DNA of 5,842 bases, taken from an uncultured Clostridia bacterium (GTDB lineage Bacteria > Bacillota > Clostridia > Oscillospirales > Acutalibacteraceae). Below the pieces are notes generated by a model. That model was given only the letters and a program-made list of their open reading frames with translations. It did not search any database and was not told the origin of the DNA. Shown piece by piece: positions 5,797-5,842 of this stretch (its first letter is position 1; each line of letters begins with the position of its first letter). A program made the translations under genes and the position numbers. The stretch is taken from the NCBI GenBank assembly GCA_937912175.1, contig CALDOU010000003.1:1-5842 (forward strand), read 5' to 3'.

Positions 5797-5842
5797 TTTA
5801 AAACAGTTTTTAACATTTTAATTTTAATTTGTTGATAAATCG
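5797..5842. other. AT-rich end of window, no gene seen; imperfect inverted repeat after the last stop
   Basis: An imperfect inverted repeat (GTTTAAAAC and GTTTTTAAC around a central A, starting with the last base of the stop at 5796 and ending at 5814) is followed by T-rich sequence with ATTTTA repeated. This might be a weak terminator, but the stem is almost all A:T. The next gene starts beyond the window. Confidence 0.3.

Noticed and set aside
5830..5838. TGTTGATAA, one mismatch from a DnaA box on the minus strand (TTATCAACA)
   Set aside because: It is a single imperfect box in AT-rich sequence at the window end, with no cluster of boxes; the origin would be expected upstream of dnaA, outside this window.

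Overview
The window is an AT-rich (roughly one-third G+C by eye) segment of a bacterial chromosome carrying the origin-proximal gene cluster typical of Firmicutes: dnaN (cut at the left edge), a small S4-domain RNA-binding protein of the YaaA/RlbA type, recF, a RemB/YaaB-like DUF370 protein, and gyrB. This order is the one known from Bacillus and many Clostridia (dnaA-dnaN-yaaA-recF-yaaB-gyrB). The GyrB length (646 aa, the short Gram-positive form), the GGAGG-type ribosome binding sites, the low G+C and the frequent non-ATG starts all fit. I infer a Clostridia-type Firmicute and cannot name a genus.

Layout, all on the + strand: dnaN 3' part (1-879); S4 protein (915-1142); recF (GTG start at 1139, overlapping the previous stop by 4 bases; ends 2254); remB (2275-2514); a small zinc-ribbon protein with two membrane segments (2566-2958, non-ATG start); gyrB (TTG start at 2982, ends 4922); a 121-base gap holding a convincing promoter; and a two-pass membrane protein with a very acidic N-terminal tail and a YcxB-like C-terminal part (5044-5796). 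The last 46 bases hold no gene. From dnaN to gyrB the gaps are -4 to 51 bases and no terminator is visible, so these genes are probably one transcription unit starting upstream of the window.

The recognised genes serve replication and DNA maintenance: the sliding clamp (DnaN), loading of recombinase at gaps (RecF), and supercoiling (GyrB). The S4 protein and RemB are small conserved companions of this locus. Two genes are not part of the standard set: the zinc-ribbon membrane protein between remB and gyrB, and the acidic YcxB-like membrane protein after gyrB. Both are lineage-specific insertions of unknown function.

I did not find a previously undescribed system such as a defence island, mobile element or array. 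The most noteworthy items are a perfect 12-bp inverted repeat inside recF with related arms nearby, the ATA/TTG start question of the zinc-ribbon gene, the two accessory membrane proteins, unusual residues at two drug-contact positions of GyrB, and a duplicated -10 box ahead of the last gene.
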